From NCBI RefSeq assembly GCF_008642355.1, contig NZ_CP029193.1, positions 1,450,001 to 1,514,000 of the forward strand: a stretch of DNA of 64,000 nt. The letters run 5' to 3'. The translations under genes and the position numbers were made by a program. Under the pieces are notes generated by a model. The model ran no database searches. It had not been told where the DNA came from and was given only the letters and a program-made list of their open reading frames with translations. Below are positions 1 to 9,688 of the stretch, piece after piece (within the stretch, counting starts at the first letter, position 1; every line of letters starts with the position of its first letter). This DNA is from Streptomyces venezuelae (lineage in GTDB: Bacteria; Actinomycetota; Actinomycetes; Streptomycetales; Streptomycetaceae).

Positions 1-377
1 GTGGCCCCCTCCACCTTCTCGAAGTGCTCAAGCTCCAGCTGGAAGAGCTTCACCATCTCCACGGCCAGACCCGCCGTACCGGCGATACCCACCGCCGAGT
101 ACTCGTCGGCCGGGAACACCTTCTCGATGTCGCGCTGCGCGATGACGTTGCCCATCGTCGCCCGCCGGTCACCGGCGAGGACGACACCGCCGGGGAACGT
201 CACGGCCACGATGGTCGTGCCGTGCGGCGCCTCGATGACGCCCTGCGTGGGCGGCAGTTGGCGGTTGCCGGGGAGGATCTCCGGCTGGTGCTCGGAGAGG
301 AAATCCATGAACGACGACGAACCAGGCGTCAGGAAGGCAGCTGGTAGACGCCCGGTGCTACGAGGATTGGCTTCCAC
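1..377 (-). CDS. prcB: 20S proteasome beta subunit (5' part only)
   Basis: This is the N-terminal 125 residues of the catalytic proteasome subunit; the rest runs off the left edge. The propeptide ends in APHG, and the mature enzyme would start at Thr54 of TTIVAVTF, the usual N-terminal threonine nucleophile. The stretches [14 protein letters not shown] and [19 protein letters not shown] are family hallmarks. The GTG start at 375-377 is preceded by GGAAGGA. The start lies inside the last 49 nt of the endonuclease VII remnant, so translation of the two may be coupled. With arc, pup and dop it forms the actinobacterial pupylation-proteasome locus, which degrades Pup-tagged proteins in the cytoplasm. 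Confidence 0.95.
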   Translation of the reverse strand, partial: MEANPRSTGRLPAAFLTPGSSSFMDFLSEHQPEILPGNRQLPPTQGVIEAPHGTTIVAVTFPGGVVLAGDRRATMGNVIAQRDIEKVFPADEYSAVGIAGTAGLAVEMVKLFQLELEHFEKVEGA

Positions 378-770
378 GAGTTTCCTTCCAGGTAAGCGGT
401 GGCTCGGCGGGTCTTGTCGGGGTCGTCCCCCAACTTGCCGATGCCCGAGTTGCAGTTGAAGCACAGTACGCCACGGACTTTACCCGTCTCGTGACAGTGA
501 TCCACATGGACTGCGGGGGCACTGAGACAGATCACGCAGAGCCCCTTTTGAGAGGCGATCAGCGCGACAGTACTTGTGCCCCTCAGGAACAGCGACCTTC
601 GGCCGTACATTCTTGCCCTTGGCAATCTGTCGCGCTTGATAGTACGCAGCCCAGCACTCGCGACAGTAGGCCTGCAGGCCGTCACGGCTAGAGCTGTTTC
701 GCGCGAAGGCTGCCCGCGGCCACTCGACCCGGCACCGCGAGCAACGCTTCACATCCGCTTCTTGCTCCAC
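329..770 (-). pseudogene. Endonuclease VII-type nuclease, broken by internal deletion/frameshift
   Basis: From a GTG at 770 the reading frame gives a zinc-finger-like start (CSRC ... YCREC) and then HKYCR, after which it runs out of family similarity and stops at 480. The rest of the protein is in another frame (stop at 329). It holds a complete treble-clef nuclease module with CVIC, VDHCH and CFNC motifs and ends in [11 protein letters not shown], the usual C-terminus of this family beside prcB. As I recall the family, about 45 residues that normally join the two halves are missing, so this is a deletion and not one base error. GC is lower here than in neighbours. A shortened nuclease could still be made from starts near 685. 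Confidence 0.75.
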
Positions 771-815
771 TTACCGCAGCCCCCTCGTAACCTTGGATCC
801 GAAGGCAAAAGGGCT

Positions 816-1034
816 CTACTGTCCGCCCTTCTGAACGAAGGAGCGCACAAAGTCCTCCGCATTCTCCTCGAGGACATCGTCAATTTCGTCAAGAACCGAG
901 TCGACGTCGTCGCTCAGCTTCTCCTGGCGTTCCTTGAGGTCCTCCGAAGCCTGCGCGTCCTGCGTCTGCTCCTCGGTCTCCTCGGTGGGACGCGTCGCCT
1001 TCTGCTGTCCGCCGCCGGTGTCCTTGGTCGCCAT
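816..1034 (-). CDS. pup: Prokaryotic ubiquitin-like protein Pup
   Basis: A 72-residue, very acidic, disordered-type protein rich in Glu, Asp and Gln, ending in Gly-Gly-Gln. It is the protein tag of actinobacteria. Dop deamidates the terminal Gln to Glu, and PafA then joins it to lysines of target proteins. The central helical region (DLKERQEKLSDDVDSVLDEI) is what the Arc/Mpa coiled coil binds. GGTGAGG lies just before the ATG. It sits between dop upstream and prcB downstream, the usual order. pafA is not in the window and would be expected to the left. Confidence 0.97.
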   Translation of the reverse strand: MATKDTGGGQQKATRPTEETEEQTQDAQASEDLKERQEKLSDDVDSVLDEIDDVLEENAEDFVRSFVQKGGQ

Positions 1035-1098
1035 CTACCTCACCCCGCTCGCTCGGTTAGACGTTCTTGATCAGACCCTACGCTTCGGGTCCGACATA

Positions 1099-1128
1099 GG
1101 CCCCGCAGTTGCCTCAACGTGCGGGGTC
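1099..1128 (-). terminator. Hairpin between dop and pup
   Basis: A 9-bp stem (GGCCCCGCA with TGCGGGGTC, one G-U pair) and a 12-nt loop lie 32 bp past the dop stop codon. It has no clear T run, so it may act as an attenuator rather than a full stop before pup. Confidence 0.5.
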
Positions 1129-1159
1129 TCACCTGTGTGATTCCCCCGCCGATGACCTT

Positions 1160-2671
1160 TCAGCCGCCCGAGAGGACCCGAACCAGGTCCTCTGCCGATC
1201 GGCAGCGGTCCAGGAGTTCCTTGACGTGGTTCCTCGTGCCGCGCAGGGGCTCCAGCGTGGGGACCCGTTGCAGAGAGTCACGGCCGGGGAGGTCGAAGAT
1301 GACCGAGTCCCAGGACGCCGCGGCCACGTCGTCCGCGTACTGCTCGAGGCAGCGGCCGCGGAAGTACGCGCGCGTGTCCTCGGGCGGCTTCGTGGTGGCT
1401 CGCTCGACGTCCGCCTCGTCGAGGAGCCGCTTCATCTTGCCCCGCGCGACCAGGCGGTTGTACAGGCCCTTCTCGGCCCGTACGTCCGCGTACTGCAGGT
1501 CGACGAGGTGAAGGCGTGCGGCGTCCCAGTCGAGGTTGTCGCGCCGGCGGTAGCCCTCCATGAGTTCTCGTTTGGCGACCCAGTCGAGCTCTCCGGAGAG
1601 GCTCATCGGGTCGCTCTCCAGGCGCCCGAGGACATCTTCCCAGCGGGACAGGACGTCCTTGGTCTGATCGTCGGCGTCGGAGCCGTACCGCTCCTCGACG
1701 TATTTGCGGGCCAGCTCGAAGTACTCCATCTGGAGCTGCACCGCGGTGAGTGACCGGCCGCTACGAAGCGTGATGAGGTGCTTGAGGGACGGGTCGTGGG
1801 ACACCTGGTGCAGCGTGCGCACGGGCTGGTCGACCGCGAGGTCGACGTTGATGAAGGCGTCCTCGATCATCGCGAGCACCAGGGACGTCGTGCCGAGTTT
1901 CAGGTACGTCGAGATCTCGGAGAGGTTGGCATCGCCGATGATGACGTGGAGCCTGCGGTATTTCTCGGCGTCCGAGTGGGGTTCGTCGCGGGTGTTGATG
2001 ATGGGGCGCTTGAGGGTGGTCTCGAGGCCGACCTCGACTTCGAAGTAGTCGGCGCGCTGGCTGAGCTGGAAGCCGTGTTCGTGGCCGTCCTGTCCGATGC
2101 CGACGCGTCCCGCTCCGGTGACGACCTGGCGGGAGACGAAGAAGGGCGTCAGGTGCCGCACGATGTCGGAGAAGGGGGTGTCCCGCTTCATCAGGTAGTT
2201 CTCGTGCGTGCCGTAGGAGGCGCCCTTGTTGTCGGTGTTGTTCTTGTAGAGGTGGATCGGCTGGGCGCCGGGCAGTGCCGCGGCGCGCTCCGCGGCTTCG
2301 GCCATGATGCGTTCGCCCGCTTTGTCCCAGAGGACGGCGTCCCAGGGGTTGGTGATCTCCGGGGAGCTGTATTCGGGGTGTGCGTGGTCGACGTACAGGC
2401 GTGCGCCGTTGGTGAGGATGACGTTGGCGAGGCCGATGTCCTCGTCGGTCAGCTGGCTGGCGTCGGCGGCCTCGCGGGCGAGGTCGAAGCCCCGCGCGTC
2501 CCGCAGCGGGTTCTCTTCCTCGAAGTCCCAGCGGGCGCGTCGCGCCCGGTGCATCGCCGCGGCGTAGGCGTTGACGATCTGGGACGAGGTGAGCATGGCA
2601 TTGGCGTTGGGGTGGCCGGGGACGGAGATGCCGTACTCCGTCTCGATGCCCATTACTCGCCGTACGGTCAT
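1160..2671 (-). CDS. dop: Pup deamidase/depupylase Dop
   Basis: 503 residues, the normal length for Dop. The enzyme turns the C-terminal Gln of Pup into Glu and also removes Pup from substrates, using ATP bound in a glutamine-synthetase-like fold. The N-terminus carries GIETEYGI at residues 8-15, the nucleotide/metal-binding signature of the Dop/PafA family. The stretches [20 protein letters not shown] and [19 protein letters not shown] are family-typical, the first including the long Dop loop region. It begins with ATG and lies upstream of pup on the same strand and downstream of arc. Confidence 0.95.
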   Translation of the reverse strand: MTVRRVMGIETEYGISVPGHPNANAMLTSSQIVNAYAAAMHRARRARWDFEEENPLRDARGFDLAREAADASQLTDEDIGLANVILTNGARLYVDHAHPEYSSPEITNPWDAVLWDKAGERIMAEAAERAAALPGAQPIHLYKNNTDNKGASYGTHENYLMKRDTPFSDIVRHLTPFFVSRQVVTGAGRVGIGQDGHEHGFQLSQRADYFEVEVGLETTLKRPIINTRDEPHSDAEKYRRLHVIIGDANLSEISTYLKLGTTSLVLAMIEDAFINVDLAVDQPVRTLHQVSHDPSLKHLITLRSGRSLTAVQLQMEYFELARKYVEERYGSDADDQTKDVLSRWEDVLGRLESDPMSLSGELDWVAKRELMEGYRRRDNLDWDAARLHLVDLQYADVRAEKGLYNRLVARGKMKRLLDEADVERATTKPPEDTRAYFRGRCLEQYADDVAAASWDSVIFDLPGRDSLQRVPTLEPLRGTRNHVKELLDRCRSAEDLVRVLSGG

Positions 2672-2831
2672 GCGGCCCTCCTTGCCCGGCGGCGCTCCCG
2701 TTCGGGAACGGCGCTCAAGTACCGCTGGTGCTCCGGTGCGTGTGCGGTGCCCGTCCCCGCACTGCGCGACTCGGCGGTACCGAAGAGCCTAGAACGCCTT
2801 TGCGCTGGTGGGGAGATCATTGCTGTCATTG

Positions 2832-2875
2832 AAAAACAGACGGCCGCGGGTACCCGTGAAGGACACCCGCAGCCG
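2832..2875 (-). terminator. Rho-independent terminator after arc
   Basis: An 11-bp stem with one mismatch (2841-2851 with 2865-2875) is followed on the minus strand by TGTTTTTC. This is the only classical T-run terminator in the proteasome block. It starts about 10 bp after the arc stop. Confidence 0.75.
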
Positions 2876-2884
2876 CCCTGTGTT

Positions 2885-4651
2885 CTACAGGTATTGACCG
2901 GTGTTGGCCACCGTGTCGATGGAGCGTCCGGTATCCGCGCCCTGCTTTCCGGTGACGAGCGTACGGATGTAGACGATCCGTTCGCCCTTCTTTCCGGAGA
3001 TGCGGGCCCAGTCGTCCGGGTTGGTGGTGTTGGGCAGGTCCTCGTTCTCCTTGAACTCGTCGATGCAAGCCTGGAGGAGGTGAGCGACCCGAAGGCCCTT
3101 CTGGTTGGCTTCGAGGAAGGCCTTGATGGCCATCTTCTTGGCGCGGCCCACGATGTTCTCGATCATGGCGCCGGAGTTGAAGTCCTTGAAGTAGAGGACT
3201 TCCTTGTCTCCGTTGGCGTACGTCACCTCGAGGAAGCGGTTCTCCTCGGACTCCGCGTACATCTGCTCGACGACGGACTGGATCATGCCGTGCACCGTGG
3301 CGCGCCGGTCGGCGCTGTGCTCGGCGAGGTCGTCGGCGTGCAGGGGGAGGCGTTCGGTGAGGTACTTGGCGAAGATGTCCTTGGCCGCTTCGGCGTCCGG
3401 GCGCTCGATCTTGATCTTGACGTCGAGTCGTCCGGGTCGGAGGATCGCGGGGTCGATCATGTCCTCGCGGTTGGAGGCGCCGATGACGATGACGTTCTCC
3501 AGGCCTTCGACGCCGTCGATCTCGGCGAGCAGCTGGGGGACGATGGTGTTTTCCACGTCCGAGCTGACGCCGGATCCGCGGGTGCGGAAGAGGGATTCCA
3601 TCTCGTCGAAGAAGACGATGACAGGGGTGCCTTCGCTCGCCTTCTCGCGGGCACGCTGGAAGACCAGGCGGATGTGTCGCTCGGTCTCGCCGACGTACTT
3701 GTTGAGGAGTTCGGGGCCCTTGATGTTGAGGAAGTAGCTCTTCCCCGCGGGCTGGCCGGTGACCTCTGCGACCTTTTTGGCGAGTGAGTTGGCGACGGCT
3801 TTCGCGATCAGCGTTTTGCCGCAGCCGGGGGGCCCGTACAGCAGCACACCCTTGGGGGGCCGCAGTTCGTGCTCCTTGAAGAGGTCGGGGTAGAGGTACG
3901 GAAGTTCGACGGCGTCCCGGATCATTTCGATCTGGCCGCCGAGGCCGCCGATCTTCTCGTAGCTGATGTCGGGGACTTCTTCGAGGACGAGTTCTTCGAC
4001 CTCGCTCTTGGGCACGACTTCGTAGACGTAGCCGGAGCGGGGTTCGAGGAGCAGGGCGTCGCCGGGGCGGATGGTGACGTCGAGGAGGGGTTCGGCGAGC
4101 CGGACCACTCGTTCTTCGTCGGTGTGTCCCACCACCAGGGCTCGGTCGCCGTCCTCAAGAATTTCCTTGAGGGTGACGATGTCGCCGACGCTCTCGTACT
4201 CCATGGCCTCGACCACGTTGAGCGCTTCGTTGAGCATGACTTCCTGGCCGCGCCTGAGCTCTTCGAGCTCCACGCTGGGGCTGACGTTCACCCGGAGCTT
4301 GCGGCCCCCGGTGAAGATGTCGGCCGTGCCGTCCTCGTTCGCCGCGAGGAAGACTCCGAAGCCGGCCGGTGGCTGTGCGAGCCGGTCGACTTCTTCCTTG
4401 AGGGCCACGATCTGGTCGCGGGCCTCGCGGAGCGTGTTGGCGAGCCGCTCGTTCTGTGCGGACACGCCGGCCAGGTTGGTCTGCAGCTCGACGATCCGCT
4501 CTTCGAGAATCCTCGTATGACGCGGAGAGTCGGCGAGCTTGCGTCGCAGGACGGCGATTTCCTGCTCGAGATAGGCAACCTGACCGGCAGGGTCTTCAGA
4601 CCCTCGCCCCGGCCGGATGCCGCGGTTGATGTCGTCGTCGTGGGCTGCCAC
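2885..4651 (-). CDS. arc: Proteasome-activating AAA+ ATPase (Arc/Mpa)
   Basis: 588 residues. It recognises pupylated proteins, unfolds them and threads them into the 20S core. In order: N-terminal coiled coil (about residues 15-85), paired OB folds (about 90-210), AAA+ module with Walker A GPPGCGKT near 270 and Walker B VIVFFDE near 345, and a C-terminal tail ending QYL that docks into the proteasome alpha ring. I chose the GTG at 4651 because GGAGGTGAGG precedes it and it gives AAHDDD, the usual family start. An in-frame ATG at 4669 would add six residues. It is divergent from the ferredoxin gene. Confidence 0.95.
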   Translation of the reverse strand: MAAHDDDINRGIRPGRGSEDPAGQVAYLEQEIAVLRRKLADSPRHTRILEERIVELQTNLAGVSAQNERLANTLREARDQIVALKEEVDRLAQPPAGFGVFLAANEDGTADIFTGGRKLRVNVSPSVELEELRRGQEVMLNEALNVVEAMEYESVGDIVTLKEILEDGDRALVVGHTDEERVVRLAEPLLDVTIRPGDALLLEPRSGYVYEVVPKSEVEELVLEEVPDISYEKIGGLGGQIEMIRDAVELPYLYPDLFKEHELRPPKGVLLYGPPGCGKTLIAKAVANSLAKKVAEVTGQPAGKSYFLNIKGPELLNKYVGETERHIRLVFQRAREKASEGTPVIVFFDEMESLFRTRGSGVSSDVENTIVPQLLAEIDGVEGLENVIVIGASNREDMIDPAILRPGRLDVKIKIERPDAEAAKDIFAKYLTERLPLHADDLAEHSADRRATVHGMIQSVVEQMYAESEENRFLEVTYANGDKEVLYFKDFNSGAMIENIVGRAKKMAIKAFLEANQKGLRVAHLLQACIDEFKENEDLPNTTNPDDWARISGKKGERIVYIRTLVTGKQGADTGRSIDTVANTGQYL

Positions 4652-4905
4652 GGTCCTCACCTCCTCCAAGGGGAGCTGGACGCTTCCTGACCCTACCTGG
4701 GTGGGTGTCGATTGAAACCCCTAGATCACAAAGACGGTGGGGGTGTGTCCGATCTTCACCCTTGCGCTCTCCCTCACACCAGGGGAATACCCACCCAACA
4801 ACATCGGAAAGCGGGCGGTTGTATCGTCGAAGTGTTCAACACCCGTCAGGGCTGGCCCGACTTGCTGCATTGTGGGGTCGCTCGGCGCTGAGACCGGCAG
4901 GAGAG

Positions 4906-5217
4906 ATGACCGTGCGGCACGAGGCCGAGACCGGCAGTGAGGGCCACGATCTGGAGGTCTGGATCGACCAGGACCTCTGTACCGGGGACGGCATCTGTGC
5001 GCAGTACGCGCCCGAGGTCTTCGAGCTGGACATCGATGGTCTGGCGTATGTGAAGAGCGCCGACGACGAGCTGTTGCAGGCGCCGGGGGCGACAACGCCC
5101 GTGCCGCTGACGCTCCTCAACGATGTGGTGGACTCGGCCAAGGAGTGTCCGGGGGACTGCATCCATGTGCGTCGCGTTTCGGACAGCGTCGAGGTGTACG
5201 GCCCCGACGCGGCTTGA
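4906..5217 (+). CDS. Small ferredoxin
   Basis: 103 residues. The cysteines occur as CTGDGIC near the N-terminus and CPGDC near the C-terminus, the pattern of the short [3Fe-4S]/[4Fe-4S] ferredoxins of actinobacteria that pass electrons to cytochromes P450 and similar enzymes. The protein is acidic (VFELDIDGLAYV, DVVDSAKECPGDC). The start is uncertain: AGGAG lies only 2 nt before the ATG at 4906 but at good distance from a GTG at 4911. The gene is divergent from arc and convergent with the secreted-protein gene, 19 bp apart. It is a regular neighbour of arc, but no functional link is shown by sequence. Confidence 0.85.
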   Translation: MTVRHEAETGSEGHDLEVWIDQDLCTGDGICAQYAPEVFELDIDGLAYVKSADDELLQAPGATTPVPLTLLNDVVDSAKECPGDCIHVRRVSDSVEVYGPDAA

Positions 5218-5236
5218 TTTCACCCCTGCGGCGGTG

Positions 5237-5824
5237 TCATACGCTGCGTGCTCCTGCGGGGGCGGTCCGCTTGAACGTGCCGTCCTTCCACTGCCACTTG
5301 GCCTTGTCCTTCTGGTCGGGGCAGCAGCGGGGGACGTCGGGGGTGGAGTAGCCGAGCAGGGTCGCGGTGACGGCGCCGTCGCGCAGGGTGAGGCCGGTGG
5401 CGTTCTGCCGGTCCTTGGGGTCGACGAGGGTGGCGACGACGCGGGGCTTTCCCGTCTTGGGCCTGGTGATGACGTAGATCCCGTCGGGCGGGGTGCCGGA
5501 GCCTGCTTCGCAGTGGACGACGGCGACGGTTTCGGGTCTGCCGTCGCCGTCGAGGTCGCCGGAGGCCTTGTTCTTCACGACGGGTTCGACGGGGCCGCAG
5601 GCGATCGGGAAAGTGACGGCGGCGGGGTCGGGCGCGGGGACCGGGGCGGCTGCGCCGGCGGCGGCTCGGGAGTGCGTTCCGGGGCCGGTCTGGGCCGCGG
5701 TGGCGGGGTCGGGCTGCAGGACGGCGGAGCCCGCGACGACGGCGGCGAGTGCGGCCGCGACAGCCAGCCAGTGGACGGGGCGGGTGGTGGTGTGTGCCAG
5801 TTCCGGGACCGCGGGGTGCTGCAC
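5237..5824 (-). CDS. Secreted or membrane-anchored protein with FG-GAP-like motif
   Basis: 195 residues. A hydrophobic segment (WLAVAAALAAVVAGSAVL) near the N-terminus is a signal peptide or anchor. A Pro/Ala linker follows, then a domain with DLDGDGRPE, the calcium-binding loop seen in FG-GAP/VCBS repeats, and the phrases HCEAGSG and DGIYVI. Two Cys near the C-terminus (RCCPDQK) could pair outside the cell. The GTG at 5824 is chosen because AGGAG lies 10 nt upstream; a longer start would add an arginine-rich stretch. Its role is unknown; a link to the cell surface is inferred. Confidence 0.75.
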   Translation of the reverse strand: MQHPAVPELAHTTTRPVHWLAVAAALAAVVAGSAVLQPDPATAAQTGPGTHSRAAAGAAAPVPAPDPAAVTFPIACGPVEPVVKNKASGDLDGDGRPETVAVVHCEAGSGTPPDGIYVITRPKTGKPRVVATLVDPKDRQNATGLTLRDGAVTATLLGYSTPDVPRCCPDQKDKAKWQWKDGTFKRTAPAGARSV

Positions 5825-5962
5825 GGGGAAGCGTCTCCTGTGAGGGCTGGGCCGGCGGGGAGGTGGCCAGCATCGTGCCATACGTCACAGTGCGGAGGAA
5901 CACCGGGGTCCGGTGGTTCTCGCGGTTCTTCCGGTACGGGCTGGTGTCCTGCTCAACGAAAC

Positions 5963-6012
5963 GGCGCCGCCGCCGAGTTCCCTGGTCGGTCAGGGAACTC
6001 GGCGGCGGCGCC
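5963..6012. terminator. Perfect 21-bp hairpin after trmI
   Basis: Arms 5963-5983 and 5992-6012 are perfect reverse complements around an 8-nt loop, beginning 29 bp past the trmI stop. It has the size and symmetry to stop transcription in both directions. No T run follows, which is common for Streptomyces terminators. Confidence 0.8.
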
Positions 6013-6041
6013 TGTTCATTGGACGGGGCGTGTCTCGCGGG

Positions 6042-6944
6042 TCAGCGCGGGGAGCCGCCGTCGGCGTTCGGTCCTGAGTAGTCCTCGCCGTAGGCGCCCT
6101 TGGCGGGGCGGCGGCGGCGCATGGGCGGCTCGACGCCGTCCGCGAGGCGGCGGGCGGTGAGGAGGAAGCCGGTGTGCCCGATCATGCGGTGGTCGGGGCG
6201 GACGGCGAGGCCCTCGATGTGCCAGTTGCGGATCATCGATTCCCAGGCGGTGGGCTCGTTGAAGCCACCGATCTCGCGGATGGACTCGACGGTCCGTGCG
6301 AGCTGGGTGGTGGTCGCGACGTAGCAGCAGAGGATGCCGCCGGGGACGAGTGCCTTGGAGACGGCTTCGAGGCATTCCCAGGGGGCGAGCATGTCGAGGA
6401 TGACCCGGTCGACCTCGGTGTCGCTGAGGTTGTCCTGGAGGTCGCCGACGGTGAGCTGCCAGGCGGGGTGGGGTCCGCCGAAGTAGCGCTCGACGTTCTG
6501 CTGGGCGATCTCGGCGAAGTCCTCGCGGCGCTCGTAGGAGTGCAGCATGCCCTGGTCGCCGATGGCGCGGAGCAGGAAGCTGCTCAGCGAGCCCGAGCCC
6601 ACGCCCGCCTCGACGACGCGTGCGCCGGGGAAGATGTCGGCGAAGGCCAGGATCTGCCCCGCGTCCTTGGGGTAGACCACGGCGGCGCCGCGGGGCATGG
6701 ACAGGACGTAGTCGGGGAGCAGGGGTCGCAGCGCCAGGTAGGCGACGTTTCCCGTGGTTCGGACAACACTGCCCTCGGGAGCGCCGATCAGCTCGTCGTG
6801 GGGGAAGGAACCCTTGTGGGTGTGGAAGTTCTTCCCGGCTTCGAGCGTGAACGTGTAGTGGCGTCCCTTGGGGTCGGTGAGCTGGACCTGGTCCCCGACC
6901 TTGAAGGGCCCGCGACGGCGGGCGGCACCGGTCGGTTCGGACAT
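6042..6944 (-). CDS. trmI: tRNA (adenine-58-N1)-methyltransferase
   Basis: 300 residues, the normal length for bacterial TrmI, which methylates N1 of A58 in the T loop of tRNA as a tetramer using S-adenosylmethionine. The small N-terminal beta domain (KVGDQVQLTDPKGRHYTF) is followed by a Rossmann methyltransferase fold with the SAM loop VVEAGVGSGSLS near residue 110 and the catalytic-region motif LDMLAPWE. The basic C-terminal tail (MRRRRPAKG) would bind tRNA. It lies 50 bp downstream of the site-2 protease gene and is likely in one transcript with it. Confidence 0.92.
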   Translation of the reverse strand: MSEPTGAARRRGPFKVGDQVQLTDPKGRHYTFTLEAGKNFHTHKGSFPHDELIGAPEGSVVRTTGNVAYLALRPLLPDYVLSMPRGAAVVYPKDAGQILAFADIFPGARVVEAGVGSGSLSSFLLRAIGDQGMLHSYERREDFAEIAQQNVERYFGGPHPAWQLTVGDLQDNLSDTEVDRVILDMLAPWECLEAVSKALVPGGILCCYVATTTQLARTVESIREIGGFNEPTAWESMIRNWHIEGLAVRPDHRMIGHTGFLLTARRLADGVEPPMRRRRPAKGAYGEDYSGPNADGGSPR

Positions 6945-6994
6945 GTGACCAGCCTACCGGCCTCGGCGCGGCCCGCCGACCACTGAGGGTTGTC

Positions 6995-8662
6995 CTAGGT
7001 GGGGCGGGCCATGGCCTTGACGAAGGCGCGCTCGACGTCGGCGGCGGAGAGGACTCCGTAGATCTCGCCGGACTCCTCGACGACGAGGTATTCGGTGGCG
7101 GGTGTGGCGCGGAGGGTGTCGAGGAGTTCCTCGCCGGAGAGCTCGGCGGAGATGCGCATGCCTTCGGTGAGGTCCTGGGCGAGGCCGCCCACGCCGACCC
7201 AGGGGCGGCGGTGCTGGGGCACGGAGACGATGGCCGCTTCCCGGACGAGGGCCACGGGGTCTCCATCGGTGTCGACGACGACGAGGGCGCGGGCGCCTGC
7301 GTCGTTCGCGCGGCGCAGCGCTTCGGAGAGGGGTGTTTCGCTCTCTACGGGGACGGCGCGGCGGGTGAGGGTGCGGGCGCGGAGTTCGGGGAGGTGTTCG
7401 CGCAGGCGGGCCATGCGGAGGCTGTTTCCGGCGCCGGTCCAGATGATCGCGGCGAGGATCGCGGCGAGCAGGGCGTCGGTGACGGTGTCCATGCCGCCGA
7501 TGTCCTGCGCTTCGCCGCCGAGGGCGCCGGACTGGTTGAGGAGGGGCAGGCCGATGAGGACGGAGATGGCGAGGGCACGGCCGACCCAGGCGGCGGCGAC
7601 GGTGCCGCTCATGGGTTTGCCGGTGATCTTCCAGACGACGGCGCGCAGCATGCGACCGCCGTCGAGAGGCAGTCCCGGGAGGAGGTTGAAGGCGGCGACG
7701 ATGAGGTTGGAGATCATCAGGCCGGCGAGGAGGACGCCGGGGACGGTGCCGGGGTCTACGGCCTGCATGCCCGCGTAGAAGACACCGGCGAGGACGAGGG
7801 AGAGGAGGGGGCCGACGAAGGCGAGAACGAATTCGCGGCCGGGGGTCTCGGATTCCTTCTCGATCTCGGAGACGCCGCCGAAGAACTGGAGCTGGATGCG
7901 GCGCACGGGCAGCTTGAAGCGGAGGGCCGCGACGGTGTGGGCCAGCTCGTGCACGAGCACGGAGGCGTAGAAGGCGACGGCGAAGAAGAGGGAGACGAGG
8001 TAGCGGGCGCCGCCGAGTTCGGGCAGGACGCGGTCGAGCTGGTTGCCGAAGACCCAGGTGATGAGGGCGGCGACGAGGAACCAGCTGGGCGCGACGTAGA
8101 CGGGTACGCCGAAGGGTTTGCCCATGAGGAGTCCGCCGCCGGGGCCTTTCTGGGCCTTGGGCGGTACGGGGGTCCCCTTGCCGGGGCGGCGGGGGTTCGC
8201 GGCGCGGGGGCGCGGGGGTTCGGCGGGTTGTTCTTCCGCGGGGGCCTTGGTGAGGGAGGCCCGGCCGCCGCTGTTCGTCGACTCGGCGGGGCGCGCACTG
8301 TCACCGTCCCGCTCCGGCCGCGCCGGTCCGTGGGACGGGTCGGCCTGGCGGGCCGGGTCGGACGCGTGGGCCGGATCGGACGCGTGGGCCGGATCGGCTG
8401 CGTCGGACGTGTGGGCCGGGCCCTGCGGATCGCTCCGGTCGGCCGATGGGGCCGGGCGCAGAGGGTCGTCCGCAGGGCGTCGTCGGGGCTCGCTCGCCGG
8501 GCGCTGCGGCTCGTTCGCCGGGCGCTGCGGTTCTTCGGCCGTGTCGACCGGGCGCGTCGGCTCCTGGGAGCCGGGCGCGTGGTGCGGCCTTTGTGGTTCC
8601 GCCGGCCGCAGGCCCTCCGCGCCGTCGGACTGCGGCCTGCCGCTCCCGCCGCTTTCGTCCAC
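6995..8662 (-). CDS. Site-2 protease family zinc metalloprotease with CBS domains
   Basis: 555 residues. An N-terminal region of about 165 residues, rich in Pro, Ala, Asp and Arg, includes short tandem repeats (SDPAHA). Then come several membrane helices with zinc motif HELAH near residue 235 and the partner motif LPLDGGRM near 332, which together define the M50 family. A pair of CBS domains sits at the C-terminus. Such proteases cut proteins inside the membrane; here the CBS domains may sense nucleotides. The GTG at 8662 is preceded by GAGGGG. The gene is divergent from the RecB-like gene. Its substrate cannot be told from sequence. Confidence 0.88.
   Translation of the reverse strand: MDESGGSGRPQSDGAEGLRPAEPQRPHHAPGSQEPTRPVDTAEEPQRPANEPQRPASEPRRRPADDPLRPAPSADRSDPQGPAHTSDAADPAHASDPAHASDPARQADPSHGPARPERDGDSARPAESTNSGGRASLTKAPAEEQPAEPPRPRAANPRRPGKGTPVPPKAQKGPGGGLLMGKPFGVPVYVAPSWFLVAALITWVFGNQLDRVLPELGGARYLVSLFFAVAFYASVLVHELAHTVAALRFKLPVRRIQLQFFGGVSEIEKESETPGREFVLAFVGPLLSLVLAGVFYAGMQAVDPGTVPGVLLAGLMISNLIVAAFNLLPGLPLDGGRMLRAVVWKITGKPMSGTVAAAWVGRALAISVLIGLPLLNQSGALGGEAQDIGGMDTVTDALLAAILAAIIWTGAGNSLRMARLREHLPELRARTLTRRAVPVESETPLSEALRRANDAGARALVVVDTDGDPVALVREAAIVSVPQHRRPWVGVGGLAQDLTEGMRISAELSGEELLDTLRATPATEYLVVEESGEIYGVLSAADVERAFVKAMARPT
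8358..8393. repeat. Exact 18-bp tandem repeat (2 copies) inside the M50 gene
   Basis: Two head-to-tail 18-bp copies, with degenerate copies to the right, encode repeated Ser-Asp-Pro-Ala-His-Ala in the disordered N-terminal part of the site-2 protease. The repeat is in frame, so copy number changes would only alter linker length. Confidence 0.9.
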
Positions 8663-8791
8663 GATGTCCCCTCGTTCGAAGCGTCCCTCGCCCCGGTATG
8701 GCGTGGTTACCCGCACGATCATGCAGGGCGAGAGGGTCTGCCGTCGATGGTATGCGGCTGTTGTCAGTGTCGGGTCGTAGGGTCTGTTCCT

Positions 8792-9673
8792 ATGGAAACC
8801 AGCTCCGACGACGCCGTGGCGGCCGTGCGCCCGGCGTCCTTGTCGCCCTCGCGTGCGGGCGATTTCATGCAGTGCCCTTTGCTGTACCGGTTCCGGGTGA
8901 TCGACAAGCTGCCCGAGAAGCCGAGTGAGGCGGCGACGCGGGGCACGTTGGTGCATGCGGTGCTGGAGCGGCTCTTCGACGCGCCCGCGGGTGAGCGGAC
9001 GGCGCCGCGGGCCAAGTCGCTCATTCCGGGGCAGTGGGACCGTCTGCGGGAGGCGAAGCCGGAGCTGTCGGAGCTGTTCGCGGACGATCCGGAGGGCGAG
9101 CGGATGGCGCGCTGGCTGTCGGACGCGGAGAAGCTGGTGGAGCGGTGGTTCACGCTGGAGGATCCGACGCGGTTGGAGCCGGCCGAGCGGGAGCTGTTCG
9201 TGCAGGCCGAGCTGGCGTCGGGGCTGAAGCTGCGCGGGATCATCGACCGGGTGGATGTGGCACCTTCGGGTGAGGTCCGCATCGTGGACTACAAGACGGG
9301 CAAGGCTCCGCGTCCCGAGTACGCGGAGGGTGCGCTGTTCCAGATGAAGTTCTACGCGCTGGTGGTGTGGCGGCTGAAGGGTGTGGTGCCGCGGCGTCTG
9401 CAGCTCGTGTATCTGGGGAGCGGTGATGTGATCACGTACGACCCGGTGGTGGCGGACCTGGAGCGGGTGGAGCGAAAGCTGCTCGCGCTGTGGGAGGCGA
9501 TCGAGCTGGCGACGGAGACGGGGAACTGGCGGCCGCGGCCGACGAAATTGTGCGGTTGGTGCGACCACCGGGCGGTCTGTCCTGAATTCGGGGGGACTCC
9601 CCCGCCGTATCCGCTTCCTGTGAGGGCGCCCGAGTCGGCGGAGGGTGAGCAGGGCAGAATGGGCGCGGGCTAG
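8792..9673 (+). CDS. RecB/AddB/Cas4-type PD-(D/E)XK exonuclease
   Basis: 293 residues, a stand-alone nuclease domain of the RecB family. The metal-binding residues appear as IIDRVDV near 150 and IVDYKTGK near 168, the classical D...DxK core. A cysteine at residue 28 (FMQCPLLYRF) plus CGWC and AVCPEF near the C-terminus match the four-cysteine iron-sulfur staple of AddB and Cas4. No helicase domain is present. It probably trims DNA ends in repair, but the partner is unknown. It is followed after 15 bp by a response regulator gene, so the two are probably co-transcribed. Confidence 0.88.
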   Translation: METSSDDAVAAVRPASLSPSRAGDFMQCPLLYRFRVIDKLPEKPSEAATRGTLVHAVLERLFDAPAGERTAPRAKSLIPGQWDRLREAKPELSELFADDPEGERMARWLSDAEKLVERWFTLEDPTRLEPAERELFVQAELASGLKLRGIIDRVDVAPSGEVRIVDYKTGKAPRPEYAEGALFQMKFYALVVWRLKGVVPRRLQLVYLGSGDVITYDPVVADLERVERKLLALWEAIELATETGNWRPRPTKLCGWCDHRAVCPEFGGTPPPYPLPVRAPESAEGEQGRMGAG

Positions 9674-9688
9674 CTGAAGGAGAGACAC

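Noticed and set aside
1778..3787. Long plus-strand reading frame of 669 codons over dop and arc
   Set aside because: It is the mirror of two strongly recognised genes. High-GC DNA gives long antisense open frames, and its composition (Val, Gly, Asp, Leu only) is that of a shadow.
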